Below, piece by piece: positions 34,568 through 45,610 of a DNA stretch of 64,000 nucleotides; the stretch's first letter is position 1; each line of letters opens with the position of its first letter. The DNA is from Cavia porcellus (lineage: Eukaryota > Chordata > Mammalia > Rodentia > Caviidae). The stretch lies in the NCBI RefSeq assembly GCF_034190915.1, contig NW_026947486.1:107290812-107354811 (forward strand). Direction: 5' to 3'. The notes beneath the pieces are model-generated. The model ran no database searches, had not been told where the DNA came from, and saw nothing but the letters and a program-made list of their open reading frames with translations. The translations under genes were made by a program, and so were the position numbers.

Positions 34568-34570
<3 letters not shown>
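33594..34570. other. Unassigned sequence
   Basis: Unique AT-rich sequence. The minus frame at 33737-33982 has no domain. Confidence 0.35.

Positions 34571-34619
<49 letters not shown>
34571..34619. repeat. (AC)n microsatellite
   Basis: A near-perfect AC run of about 49 bp after ACACGC. Confidence 0.97.
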
Positions 34620-34621
<2 letters not shown>

Positions 34622-35521
34622 TAGTATTCCATTGGGTACTAGCTTTCCTAGCTATACTTTTTAATAGTTAGGGGAGGTTTGACAGGCCATGTGTAATCTT
34701 TATCAATCACAATATGTTCTCTGAGTAAACAGTGTGGGCCTGACATTTTGACAGTTTATGTTTTATCCTTGTCTATCTTTTTATCTATTTTCACCTTATA
34801 TCCTGCCTGATTCCCCTTCCAGCTTCTGCTTGAGTCACACTGAATTACGGTACAGTCCTCCCAAATCCAGTGATGCACAGGCTCTTCTGTCTGCAGGAGT
34901 TTTCACAGGCTTTTTCCTATGTTTGGATGGTCTTCCCCATCTTGTTTGCCTTGAAGTTTTTGATCATTTTTGACCTCTTATTGGTGTGCACTCAGAGTTT
35001 GAATGCAACGTGTATGTGTCTTCATGTGTGTGATGTGCACTTCCATTGCTAGATGAGCCACAGATTGCAATACCTCTTCAAAGAAATCTGGGACCCCCTA
35101 AAGATTAAGATCCATTGTCTAGCTTATATTTAAATGTGGCAGAATGAAGCACGCTGAGCCTGTGTTATCACCACCTCCTCCAAGCAAGTTCACTGTCACA
35201 GATATTCTCTCATTCAGTGTTTCCACGGTCCTTTCTTTCATGTGTAATTTTTCTTGTCTCCCTTTAGACTTAGATCCTACTGAAGGCAAAGCTCTTTTCA
35301 TACCACAGTTTAGCAAAAATCCATGCATTTGCATTAATCTGGAGAGGAAGTCGAAGTTCAGGTCAAATTGTATGACATTTAAAGATTTTTATATACTGAA
35401 GTTCGGGAGGAAGCAGGGCTTCATGTTTCAGGTATTACTAATGTATTTTGATTTTGACCAGTGATTTACCTTTTTGAGGTTATACTTAATTTGAAGGCTG
35501 AGAAATACAATTTGTCCTTAA
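34620..35521. other. Unassigned sequence
   Basis: Two overlapping plus frames (34758-34973, 34870-35052) and opposing frames at 35119-35464 share DNA without domain or splice support. An L2-like texture (CCTTATATCCTGCCTG, CAGGCTCTTCTGTC) is suggestive but not assignable. Confidence 0.3.
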
Positions 35522-35649
35522 GAAAATATTAAATTATTATGGTGGGGATATTGCTCAGCAGCACAGTGCCTAACTGGCAAGCGTGAAATCTTGAGTTTGA
35601 ATCAAGGTACCAAAAAAAAATTCCAAAAAAGGGAAAATATTAAATCATT
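35522..35649 (+). mobile_element. ID SINE with target-site duplication
   Basis: The body reads 'TGGTGGGGATATTGCTCAGC', 'AACTGGCAAGCGTGAAATC' and 'GAGTTTGAATCAAGGTACC', then A-rich. Flanks GAAAATATTAAATTATT (35522-35538) and GAAAATATTAAATCATT (35633-35649) are a 17-bp duplication with one difference. It is more diverged than the copies at 33476 and 47183, hence older. Confidence 0.85.
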
Positions 35650-35739
35650 GAGCTTGATATATTGACTCCATATTATATGTACATGTGTATACATATAAAC
35701 ATAATTGGTAGAAGATTTTTCGCTAACAAACATTTTAGT

Positions 35740-36520
35740 CATGTGAATTCTGGGAAGAGAACAAATACATGAAATGGAGGAGAAGAAATTGCTACCAAAG
35801 TAATTCAAGTGAAATTCTCAGAGCTTAAGGAATTGTATTTATGGTGTAAAGGGCTAACATCCAGTCAAATAGATGAAAATACACATAGGCCAAGATATAT
35901 CACTATGAAACTTCACAACAGTAGAAACAAAGAAAAAAAATTCAAAGGGGCCAAAATAGGTCAAGTACGAAGTCCCAGGAATCAGATGGACTAAGAATTG
36001 TCAGTATCATCAGTATAAACCAGAAGTCAATGAAGTGATGTTTTAAAAAGTCTAAAGTGATTGCTGACATAGAGCTTCTGTGCTTACACAAAGTAATAAT
36101 CAAATGTACAAGTAGAAGATACATTCAGACATATCTCAGGAATTCTCTCTCCCTGCGCATCTTTTTTTTTTTTTTTCTCTAGAAGCCATTAGAGGTTTTC
36201 TCTATGAAGAGGAAGAACTAAACCAAGAAAGACAAAGATGCAGGATGCAGAAAACCGACGCAACAGATGAGTGAGATAGATGCAACCCTTAGAAGGCTAC
36301 AGAAGGGAGAGCTTAGATGACAAATTTGAACCAGGAATTGAGAGGAACAAGTTGAGACTATTACAGGAAAATAGCTTTCCGTAGAAGTCCTGAAAAATGA
36401 TAGACTGATAAAACAATTTAAGTGAATAAAAATCTTGGGAGCATATTTGGATCATTAGTAAAGAATTTTCTACTGAATTAATGAAAATCAAACAACTACA
36501 GAGTTGGAATTTGTTACAAT
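35740..36520 (+). mobile_element. HAL1 (ancient half-L1) fragment
   Basis: 'GCTACCAAAGTAATTCAAGT', 'AGGGCTAACATCCAGTCAAA', 'GATGAAAATACACATAGGCC' and 'AGAACTAAACCAAGAAAGAC' follow the HAL1 consensus as I recall it. The frame at 35809-35994 reads RPRYITMKLHNSRNKEKKF, a decayed L1-type ORF1 RNA-binding segment. A poly-T run at 36163-36176 interrupts it. HAL1 is an old mammal-wide element with ORF1 but no ORF2. Confidence 0.5.
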
Positions 36521-36671
36521 TTTATACACACCCTTGGTAAAGAGGTTAATTCACTCTGGATAATCTTTAAGGCTGATTAAAAAGAAAATATCCTTTGAAG
36601 TTGGGTCTTCCATGAAATCAACAGACTGGTCAAATAATAAAAATTCTCTGGAAAGAACCTTTGAAAGATAT
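36521..36671. other. Short unassigned spacer
   Basis: Nothing recognised. Confidence 0.4.
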
Positions 36672-36965
36672 TGTGTTAGTCTGTTCAGATTGACATCACA
36701 AAATACCATAGATGGGGTGATTTAAATACCAGGAACATTTTCTCCCAAGTTTAGAGGCTAAGGTCCACGATCAAAGGGCCTGCAAGTTCAGTGTCTGATA
36801 AGGACTTTCTTCCTAGCTTGTCGATGGCCACTTTCTCACTGTACCCTAAGTGGCCATGCTGCTGTGTGTTGAGAGGCAGAGAAAGAGGAATTCTCAGATA
36901 TCTCCTTCTATAAGAAAAACAATCCAATTTGATGAGACCACATCCCCACACTTGTGACTCCTTAG
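36672..36965 (-). mobile_element. MaLR-type LTR (antisense)
   Basis: It starts TGTGTTAGTCTGTTCAGA, then 'ACAAAATACCATAGATGGGG', 'GGTCCACGATCAAAGGGCCT', 'CAGTGTCTGATAAGGACTTT' and 'GTCGATGGCCACTTTCTCAC', in the order of antisense MaLR (MST/MLT1-like) LTRs. A solitary ERVL-MaLR LTR. Minus frames here are incidental. Confidence 0.65.
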
Positions 36966-38389
36966 TATTTCTGTTTTGTTTGCTTTTTGAGCCAGGGTTT
37001 TGATATGTATTATAGGCTGAGCCAAAAAATGCAAAACTGTGCTACCATTTGCACTTGACCAATTCTTTGCTCGGGACAGAAAGATCCTAGAAACCACTTC
37101 TAGAGGCATACTGCAGCACCTCCAAACCTGGTACAAAGCTGGCATGTACATTATATCTCTCCTCTTTGCTTTTTTGGATCTCCTTTACTTAAATTTTCTT
37201 CACTTTTACTAAAATATGCCTAGAAATGTCTTTATTTTTATGAAAGTTACTTCAGTTATTTTTCTGCTTGTGATTCGGAAAATGACAATTGATGCTCATT
37301 TCTTCTGCAAAATAGCAAATGGTTACTTTTCTCAAGTAGCTTTTAAATTATCACTGCAAATCCTTGCATCTTTCTTCTCACAAGTACCATTGGGTGAATG
37401 GAAGAAATGTTCATTTTATTCCTCATGTCCCTTAATCATTCAGTAATATTTTGCGTCTATCATTCTGTGAAGTATCTTGCACAACCTGTTTAGATATTCC
37501 TATTCTATACTGATTTCACTAGGCACAACCAGAACAAAGAAGTACTTATCCCCCCCCCCGCTTTTTCATTGTAGTTGGTGCCAAACAGATCTAATTATTT
37601 TCATTTCTAATTTTTGCAGTGTTGTCCAACTTCTTTAAATCCTATCAATTAGATGCTGCCACAATGTGATTATAGTATTTTGAATCAGACTATAAAAATA
37701 TTTCATCTAGAAATTTTGTCGTTTTTTATATTACCAGTGTCTGTGCATAATCACAAGAATCATTGCTTTTATTTACTTTCTCTGTACACTTTAACTTTGA
37801 CTTTTTTCAAATCAAAAATCTTACTGTGTGGGATAATTTTCCAATATATGACAGCTAGTTTTAAAAATTTTTATTGCTTTTAATGTGTATTTCTTTGTTT
37901 ATTTTCTATGCATACAAGTCAGATGTTATATTCATATGTTTATAAAATAAAATCATGACGTAAATGTTTCGTTTTTAATATTTACATTGTTATATACAGC
38001 TAGTACGTTTTATAATTGAAAAATGTTTAAGCACTAACTGCAAAGCTGGGAAAACAGGGCCAGTTCTAATAAGCAATGTCATGTTAGCAAGGTGAATCAC
38101 TGTGCTTTTAATTTTTGCTTTTCTTCAATTCTGTATGCTATACTGATCAGGAGCAACATGAGAATTATCGTCTGTGCATATCTTTAATAAGCCAAATTGA
38201 TGGCTTGGGCTTACCTAATAAAATGTGTGCTTTTTTTCTTTAGTTGACATAAAATCTATCTCAGATTTCAGTATACTAATTCAGTGTGACAGAAACATTT
38301 TTAGTGCAAAATTGTTAACTGTATCTCACGCCAAAGTGAAAAATGTAAGAGGGACATTAGTTTCTCTTTAATATTAATATAAATATATA
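36966..38389. other. Unassigned AT-rich sequence
   Basis: A run of C (37548-37557) and several AT-rich frames (37216-37446, 37653-37883) are present; none is supported as a gene. Confidence 0.35.
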
Positions 38390-38562
38390 CATATTATTGC
38401 TTGTATTTTCTTTCCAGTGTTTGTTTACACATACAAACTTAATTGTATATAGCACTTGTCACACTACATATGCAAATTTGATTTGGATTTTTCACTTTAT
38501 ACTTTTTCATATGTTTAGTAATTTCTGTGGTAATTTAGTAATTTCTGTGGACAATTTGGAAA

Positions 38563-38600
<38 letters not shown>

Positions 38601-38800
38601 TCTTTATATGTATTCCTTTGTGGTCTGCATTATATTTGTCTCTATTATAGTGAACAGCATAATTATCTTCACCTTCTAGGTATCTTTTTATTAAGTGCAT
38701 CAATTTCTTAGGGCATATTATCAGAAATAAGTTTATTAGAATTTAAAAGTTCTATAAACTTGATGATAGTTCATACAGATCTCTGGATTTGTTTCTGAGT
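38390..38800 (-). mobile_element. Possible old L1/L2-like fragment with (TA)n
   Basis: 'TTTTTCACTTTATACTTTTT', 'AGTGAACAGCATAATTATC' and 'GGGCATATTATCAGAAATAA' loosely follow an antisense old-L1 tail. A perfect (AT)n lies at 38565-38598, and a small duplication repeats TAGTAATTTCTGTGG at 38517 and 38537. Family uncertain. Confidence 0.3.
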
Positions 38801-39639
38801 CTTCTTATTTATCTATAGGTGTGTTTGGATATTTGCTTTGGTAGTTACTCAAAACATTTTAGAATTCAGAGATAACTGGAATTCAGAGGAAGTACAGCAT
38901 GGTATATGTTCTGCCTTCTCATGTTTTTTGACTCTTACTTTTCTACTCACTAGTTGCTCCTCATGTCTTTTTTTCCTACATCTTCCCCATAATTCTTTTC
39001 TTTGCTCCTTTCTTTTTTTGATACATGCTGTTTAAATAATAATTTATATTAAAATTTTATGTAAAATCAAAGCCTGAAAAAGTACATTTGAACTTTTAAA
39101 AAATGACTTATGTTAAACAAATAAATATGCTGAACTCTCTCAGTTTGTTTATTTAATATTTAAGGGAGAAATTTGTTTACTATAACAAATAAGTTAATAC
39201 ATGTGAGTAAATTCCCCTACAATACTTCCACTGAATACATTTTCTATGCAGAGGGCAAATATAAAGGTAAGGTAATTTAGGAAAACAATAGTAAAATTTT
39301 TCTTAGGAATTTGTTCAAGGATGTTTTATTTAAGTGTAGTAGATAACATGATACATCACATATAATCTTTTTATTAATCATTTATGTAACTTATATTCTG
39401 TTGACCTGTACCTAAATTTGTGTGTCTTTCCTATGTTTAAACTTTAAGAATTTGAGTAACCACTGAAGTAGTACAAAGACTTAAAATGTTTTCACCTATA
39501 GTTTTGATCTTTTGATTGTCATTTTTCACTAGAGATGGCTAATTTTCAGCCCTTTCTGGTATTGACTCTCTCTTCCTCATTTGGATCTCTTGATTGTTTC
39601 CTTTTCAAATATTAATTCCCTTCAGTTTCTATTGCACAA
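38801..39639. other. Unassigned AT-rich sequence
   Basis: No gene or named repeat recognised. Confidence 0.35.
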
Positions 39640-40108
39640 TATTCTGATTTTTGCCCACCTTCTGTCTTTTGCACACTTTTAAATATTATTTATACAGATG
39701 ATGTCCACCTTCCTTCACTACTCTAATGTCTTGGTACTCCTAGCCTCCATATAATATTGTGTTCGCCAAGCTTCCATCATTGGCGCTCTTCTTCACTGTC
39801 TTTGGGATTGTGTCTCACTTTCTTATAACATCCCTATAATAGCAAAATTCAATATGTATCTTTATCAATTGCTCATCTTGGAGATTCAGATTAATGTATA
39901 AGTTACATCCAAGCCATAACTTCCCACACAATGCATAAGTATTCATCACCATGCCCTGAACCCCAATTTATTATTTTAAATTGTATTCTCTCTTTTATCC
40001 CTATTCTTCCTACCTCAAGCATATATCCTTTTTGCAATTTCTGTCTTGGTTTATATCAACATATGATCATCAAAGCAGATTCAGAGAAGCGATTTTCAGT
40101 CCCTCTCC
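39640..40108 (+). mobile_element. L2 LINE fragment (first part)
   Basis: 'TTATTTATACAGATGATGTC', 'CCTCCATATAATA' and 'CCATGCCCTGAACCCCAATT' follow the L2 stretch 'ctctatgctgatgactcccaaatctacatctcc...gagctccagac'. It continues after the MLT1 insertion (40780-40910). The overlapping frames at 39931-40172 are decayed. Confidence 0.45.
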
Positions 40109-40618
40109 TTGTTGGTTGCTGTACTATTTTTCTATTGCTTTTATAACAATTAAAACAAACTCTGTGGTTTGAAACAATATAAATTTATTGTCTTTGAGTT
40201 ATGTTGCTTAGAACTCCAAATTGAGTTTCATGGCCTCAAAATTAAGATGTGAGCATATCTGTGAATCTTTCTCAAGAATAAATTTTTAGGTCTTTTTGGC
40301 TTCCAAATATTGTCCATATTCCTTGACTTGTCTCCAAAGCAAGCAACTGCTAGCAGAACTTTTCTTAATACTGTAACTTTCATAGCATTCCAAGATCACA
40401 TACACCCTAACTAGCACTCAGGATCTCTGACATTTTTTAAGGCTCTTGTAATTGTATTATATCTACTTATAATGCAGGATCATTTTTTTAATGTCAGCTG
40501 ATTTGCAACTTTAATCCTATCTTCAACTTTATTCTCTTATGATTACATATTTACATGTTCTATAACTCAGGATATAGGTATTTTGGGGAGTCTATTATTC
40601 TGTCTACCATAGTACTTA
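40109..40618 (-). mobile_element. MLT1 LTR (antisense)
   Basis: Antisense MLT1 blocks in order: 'CTATTGCTTTTATAACAATT', 'CTCTGTGGTTTGAAACAATA', 'AAATTTATTGTCTTTGAGTT', 'GGCTCTTGTAATTGTATTAT' and 'GAGTCTATTATTCTGTCTAC' at the right edge. A nearly full-length solitary LTR of the ERVL-MaLR group that interrupts an L2. Confidence 0.8.
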
Positions 40619-40779
40619 AGTTTTGTTGCAGTAAATAGACCTTGAATTTTGTTACTTTATTCTTATAATTTAATTCAGATTTTTATAACTTATTAATCAT
40701 TCTAAACTAAGTTGTTACCATGAGTCTACAATCTCTTTTGTAGTTCACCTTCTACACAGTTTCAAAGACTACCATACTA

Positions 40780-40910
40780 GAATAAAAGTTTAATTATGAT
40801 TACCTCTACTTAAAAACCTTTAGCAGGGCATACAAAATCATTAATGACCCATATTTCCCTTATCCATCCAATCTTCACCATTGAACTCAATCAGTTTGCT
40901 TTTTTTTTGA
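40780..40910 (+). mobile_element. L2 LINE fragment (second part)
   Basis: 'TGATTACCTCTACTTAAAAA', 'CCTTTAGCAGGGCATACAAA' and 'ATCATTAATGACCCATA' match L2 (gatcatgtcactcccctgcttaaaacccttcaatggc...). Same orientation as 39640-40108, so one L2 split by MLT1. Confidence 0.5.
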
Positions 40911-41165
40911 AAGTGCCATATTGTAGTCTACACCTTGTACCTGAAAATTATTCTTGAAATACTATTGCATTGCTTCTTTGGTGTAAGAAACTCAAAGTGG
41001 AATTAAGGACCAAAGAAGTATAATAGGTATTGTAGAATAGTAAAAAAATTGCACAAAAGGAAGGGCAACTAGGTTGGTGAGTGGGAAAATAAGGAAGGGA
41101 AAAGTGATGAAAAGGAATAAGAGATTTGTAAAAAAGGAGGGTAAAGGAGTTGAAGGGAGGGAAGG
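40911..41165 (+). mobile_element. L1 3'UTR fragment
   Basis: 'TTTGGTGTAAGAAACTCAAA' followed by the purine tract 'AGAGATTTGTAAAAAAGGAG' and 'GGTAAAGGAGTTGAAGGGAG' matches the 3'UTRs at 11490-11730 and 31490-31560. It runs straight into the GC-rich block of the composite element, with no typical L1 tail. Confidence 0.65.
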
Positions 41166-42010
41166 TTCTTAGAGGAGGGAGGCCGTTGCTTCTTCTTGTC
41201 TCTCAGCCCCTGCACCAGAAGGAGCTGGCATCTGTATGCAGGTGTAAGAAGACCATTTACAGTGAGGGCTGTTGGGAGAAGAACCAGACACTAGCCCTTT
41301 CCTGTGAGTCAGTGCCACTCATGGACTGTGGAGGATGAGAACAAGAAGCCAACAAGAAGCCAAGCCCTTCCTGAGAGTCGCTGCCATGCGCAGACCACCA
41401 GGAAGAGAACCAGATGCCAGCCCCTTTTGGTGCACAGGTTGAGAGATAAAAAGAGGCAATTTCCTCCCCACCCACCCTGTAGGCCACCAGCTGATCCAGA
41501 GAAACACAGACTGAGAAGATAGTTATTGAGATAAAATATAACTTATTGTTTATAATGTTTAGTGCTCCATTGATTTTGCAGGGTTAAAGACGCTAGTCTG
41601 GTCATCTATTTATAGGATAACTACAAATTGCAGCATCTATGAGGGATCTCTTTCTGAAGTTGGTAGTCATTGTTATTCTCAATTACCTTACTTTAAAGTC
41701 CTGTATCATTTTCATTGTTTTGTTGGGTTTGGTTTAATTCTGTTTTGTCTTCTTTGATTTTATTATATCTGATGGCATGGACAGCTGTTTCAAAGATAAA
41801 AAGATGTATTATGGTAGCCATTTTGGATTTAGTATTATTTTGTCTTGAAGTTCTGTATTGTGTCCATTGTTTTGTTTCTATTGATTCTATTCTGTTCTAT
41901 TTTGGTTAATTTTACTGTGTGAAGACATAGGTGGCTATTTTGAAGACAAGAGGCATTGTGGTAATCCTTATTAATTTCCTATTATCTTGTTTTGAAATCT
42001 TGTGTCACAC
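41166..42010 (+). mobile_element. Composite retroelement, copy 1 (GC-rich block plus AT-rich units)
   Basis: 41166-41535 is a GC-rich block with a roughly 70-bp repeat (AGCCC... at 41293, 41363, 41419). Its first 55 bp are an inverted copy of 41410-41464. From 41536 come AT-rich units of about 150 bp with the core 'ATTATGGTAGCCATTTTGGA' (41811) or 'CATTGTGGTAATCCTTATTA' (41950) and TTGAAGT/TTGAAATC at unit ends. The block 'CCAGCTGATCCAGAGAAACA' (41488) is identical in copy 2 read on the other strand. No ORF; short frames on both strands are by-products. Family unrecognised; it has the plan of a non-autonomous L1-mobilised composite. Confidence 0.6.
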
Positions 42011-42778
42011 AGTTTTTTTAAAAAAAGAGTATAAAAACAAAGAAAATAAAACATAATAAAACCAATGAAAACAAACCAGTGTAAATGATACAGAATTTCG
42101 AAACAATACAAAATCAAAAATAGTTATCATAATGCCTCTTGTTGTCTTCAAAATAGGCACAGATACCTTCAGACATAGTAAAGATCAAACAGAACAGAAT
42201 AGAACTGATAAAAACAAAAAATGAATACAATAGAGGACTTCAAAACATGACATTAGTAAATCCAAAATGGCTACCATAATATACTTTTCTATCTTTGAAA
42301 TAGCTGCTCATGCCATCAGATATAATAAAATCAAACAAAACAAAACAGAATAAAACCAAATTCAACAAAGCAATGAAAATTATATAGGACTTCAAAACAA
42401 GATATTAGGGAATTAACAATGGCTACCACCTTCAGAAGGACATCCCTCCCTAGATGCCACACTGTTTGCTGTTTTTTTTCTGAACAGATGATCAGACCAC
42501 CAGCTACAGACCTGGATGGTCAATGAAACACCAAAACACGGCAAGCATCAAATTGCATTTCACCTCAATAGCTAACATTGCATCCAGTGTTTCTCTGGAT
42601 CAGCTGGTTATTTACAGTATGGGGAGCTGTTGCCTCTTCTTGTTTGCGAGCCCACACACCTGTAGAGATTGGGGTATGGCTGTCCCCCTGCTAGCGATGC
42701 CCCATGCATGGCGCTGGTTCACAGAGAAGGTCTGCTATTTAGTGAATCCCTGTTCTCTCACCCTGTAGTCCGTGAATA
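42011..42778 (-). mobile_element. Composite retroelement, copy 2 (inverted, nested)
   Basis: Read on the minus strand: GC-rich block (42778 down to about 42440), including 'CCAGCTGATCCAGAGAAACA' and 'GTCCTTCTGAAGGTGGTAGC', then AT-rich units, then an A-rich 3' end at 42011 seen on the plus strand as TTTTTTT. Alignable to copy 1 from 41440 to 41690. It interrupts copy 1, whose 3' end seems to resume at 42779. The plus frame at 42523-42768 is antisense and meaningless. Confidence 0.6.
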
Positions 42779-42870
42779 GCACTGATGCCCACAGTCTTTT
42801 ATCTTATTGTTTTATTTTATTTGGTTTTATTCTTTTAAAAATAAAAATACAAAAAAGAGAGTACAAAAAT
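42779..42870 (+). mobile_element. 3' end of composite copy 1 beyond the nested insertion
   Basis: 'TTTTATTTTATTTGGTTTTA' and 'TTCTTTTAAAAATAAAAATA' match the 3' terminus of the family (compare 43140-43190), with the A-rich tail AAAAAAGAGAG following. Confidence 0.5.
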
Positions 42871-43019
42871 AAAAAAGAGTACATTGCCATTAATTGCCCT
42901 GAGGACTACCTCCTTACTTCAAAAACACCTGTCCTATCACTCCTGGAATTTTTCTGAAGTAGTTATGGAAGTCTCCTTTCCTTTAGCTGCAATGTATGAC
43001 TTCCTGAATGTCCTAAATA

Positions 43020-43200
43020 ACTTCCAAACCTTTATCTTTCTTTTGAAGATAACAAGAGGCATTATGGGAGCTATTGTTGATTTCCTACTATCTTGTTTTG
43101 AAGTCCTGTTTCACTCTCATTGTTTTGTTCTAATTGATTTTATTCTGTTGCATTTCATTTGGTTTTATTCTCTTTAAAATAAAAAAGGGAAAAAATAGAG
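43020..43200 (+). mobile_element. AT-rich unit, 5'-truncated copy
   Basis: A clear single unit: 'AAGAGGCATTATGGGAGCTA', 'TTGTTGATTTCCTACTATCT', 'TGTTTTGAAGTCCTG', 'TTTGGTTTTATTCTCTTTAA' and an AATAAAAAAG tail. It is close to the copy at 58490-58635. The frame at 42884-43177 is incidental. Confidence 0.65.
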
Positions 43201-43214
43201 GGCCAATTACAAGA

Positions 43215-43535
43215 CTATGATGAGCATTAGCTAGCTTACACATAGCTGATACAAAATGCCTGACATTCACAATTTAAAGCAGGAAAAGTTTATTTTGATT
43301 CACATTTTGAGAGGATGCAGTCCATGCTTAGCTGGCTCCAAGGCATAGATATAGTGGTAGGAGAATGTGTTGGAGCAAAACTGCTCACTTCCTGTTGGCC
43401 AGAAAGCAGAGACTGGAGAAAGAGGCTGAGAGATAGAGATCAGGAAGTGGATATAAACCCCAAAGGCGTTCCTCCATGACCTAGTTTCTCTATGCAAGTG
43501 TCACCTCTTAATAGCCCATTCAGCTATGAACTAAA
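43215..43535 (-). mobile_element. MaLR-type LTR (antisense)
   Basis: 'AGGAAAAGTTTATTTTGATT', 'GAGAGGATGCAGTCCATG', 'TGGCCAGAAAGCAGAGACTG' and 'TCTTAATAGCCCATTCAGCT' follow the antisense rodent MaLR pattern. The minus frame at 43300-43497 lies inside. Confidence 0.5.
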
Positions 43536-44929
43536 GTGTTAAAACTATTGTGAAGGAATATTTCATAGAGAACTGGACAAGTAAAGGAAGACCTGAAGCA
43601 TGCAAATAGTAATTAAGATAAAATTGTAGACTGTGACGTAGGCTTCAAAGTAAAAGTCTAACCAGAGACAAAGCTTCACATAAAGTTCTTGGAGCAAGAT
43701 AGCAAGGCTTGGCACATTTAACAAACACATATGAAAGATGATCTTGAGAAAACTTATTTAGAAAGGTTTCTGTTGATGTAACCAAATCCAGAATCATTTT
43801 GCATGAATATTTAAGATGTGTATATTCATACCAACTGATCTGATGCTTAGAGCAAAGAATTAAATAGATTTGATGGATATCTTGTCTCTATCAAATTATA
43901 CAATAATTTCTTAAGATCCAGAATACTGTGCTTAGCATCCTTTCTCAATAATTTTTGTGAAATTAAAATCACATTGTAAATATTTGTGCCCTACTAAATT
44001 CCACATATGACATGAAAAAGGAAACACTTTTTTGGAGGCATAGCAGCAATTGCAATAATGGAATTGAAGTATTAGTTTGAAATCAATTGATTTCCAAAAT
44101 ATTATTTCTTTGCTCTCTCTCATATATGTCACATTCTACATCTCTCTTAGGCTGGCTTTGCCTTCTTTCTTTCTCTTCCATTTTTTTTCTCTTGTTTTCT
44201 TTACCCTAATAATCCCCCAGTGACTACAGAGCAGGCAGTTTGCGAGAAAGGGAGAGTGACAAAAGGTGAGAGAGCGTAAGAAGGAATGAAACTCATTTTG
44301 TCTTCATGATGTGTCACTGTTAACAGGGTTCTTTAGATTAGCTGGTCATAATTTTTTTCCAAAAATAAAAATAAATAAATCTAAAGCATGCAAATTCATA
44401 TTGCTTAGATACAACTTACATAAAACTATATTTCTCCTGTGAGCTTTTTTAAGAATTAAAAATTATGGATTAGGATTATGTTTTGAAAGAAGTGTGTCCA
44501 CTTCACTCAGAGACATGGTGCAGCTGAGTGAATGAGGCAAGTGAGGCACATCAAAGCAAGCATTTAGCACAGGACATGCAGTTCTTCAACAGCAGGCCTC
44601 AGCCTTCACTTCCTCACTCAGAGACCATGCTTCTGGGGACACAAGGCAGGGAGATCATGCTAGAATAAACATTCAGGCCGGGGAATATCTTCACAAGAAA
44701 CAGAAAAACAAACTAGAAAAGAGGGAGGAAAGGAGTAGAAAACAAATAGTATGGTGACCAATTTTAGTTCAATGATACTAGTAGTTACCTAAAATAGAAA
44801 TATTTTAAATATGCCAATTAGAATCCAGAGATTGTAAGTATAGATAAAAATCAAGCTCTTCATAAGAAAAGGATTTCATTCTAATTTAACTTCCACTGCA
44901 CAGATATCTATATCTGTATCAATATCTAT
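43536..44929. other. Unassigned AT-rich sequence
   Basis: No gene or clear repeat. Short TATC/ATATCT runs near 44905-44930. Confidence 0.35.
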
Positions 44930-45610
44930 ATATTGCTGGTAGATGTATTTTTGTAATGATTGTAAGTGTACATTCTCACCTGCAATGATACAGTGTTCCC
45001 ATTTTTTCTGCTTCATCACTGGAATGTTTTGTCTTTCTTTGATAAGAGCTATTTTTTCTTTGAGTGAGATGCCATTTCATTTTGGTTTTGATTGAATTTC
45101 TCTGGGAAATAATAATTTTGGGCAATTTTTCATGTAACTCTTTACCATTTGTATTACCTTATTTTGAGAAATAAGTCATTACTCGTTTTTATATTGGATT
45201 CTTTCTCTTTTTTACTACTGATTTTCCAAAGTTCTTTACTTATTCATAATACTAATCCTTTGTATTGTGTCTGAAATATACTTGTTTATTTTCATTCTAT
45301 TTTCTGTGTCTGCACTGTGTTGCTTTGCTTTAAAAACTATTTCATTTGATGCAATATCATTGGTTTCTTTTTATTTTCTTTTCCTGTACTTGTCTAGTCT
45401 AGTGACCTGAAGTATTTTCTCCATATGTTTTTCAAGAAGTTTTCTATGTCTTACATTTCAGTGTTTAATCCAACTTGAGTTGATTTTCATAACTATTGAG
45501 ACACTGGATGTAACTTCATTCTTTTGAATGTGTATACTCAAGCCAATGAATCGACAACTATGCTTAAATGTCAAATTTAACTCTTTGTTAAACTGAAAAT
45601 TCTGCACGTC
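44930..45610 (-). mobile_element. L1 ORF2 3' part (antisense), eroded
   Basis: 'TTTCTTTGAGTGAGATGCCA', 'GGGCAATTTTTCATGTAACT', 'TACCATTTGTATTACCTTAT', 'GTGTTTAATCCAACTTGAGT' and 'TTGATTTTCATAACTATTGA' are antisense L1 blocks in normal order. Confidence 0.7.

Noticed and set aside
41257..41522. Four overlapping frames on both strands in the GC-rich block
   Set aside because: They result from higher GC content and fewer stops in a repeated noncoding module; no shared protein frame is preserved between repeat units.
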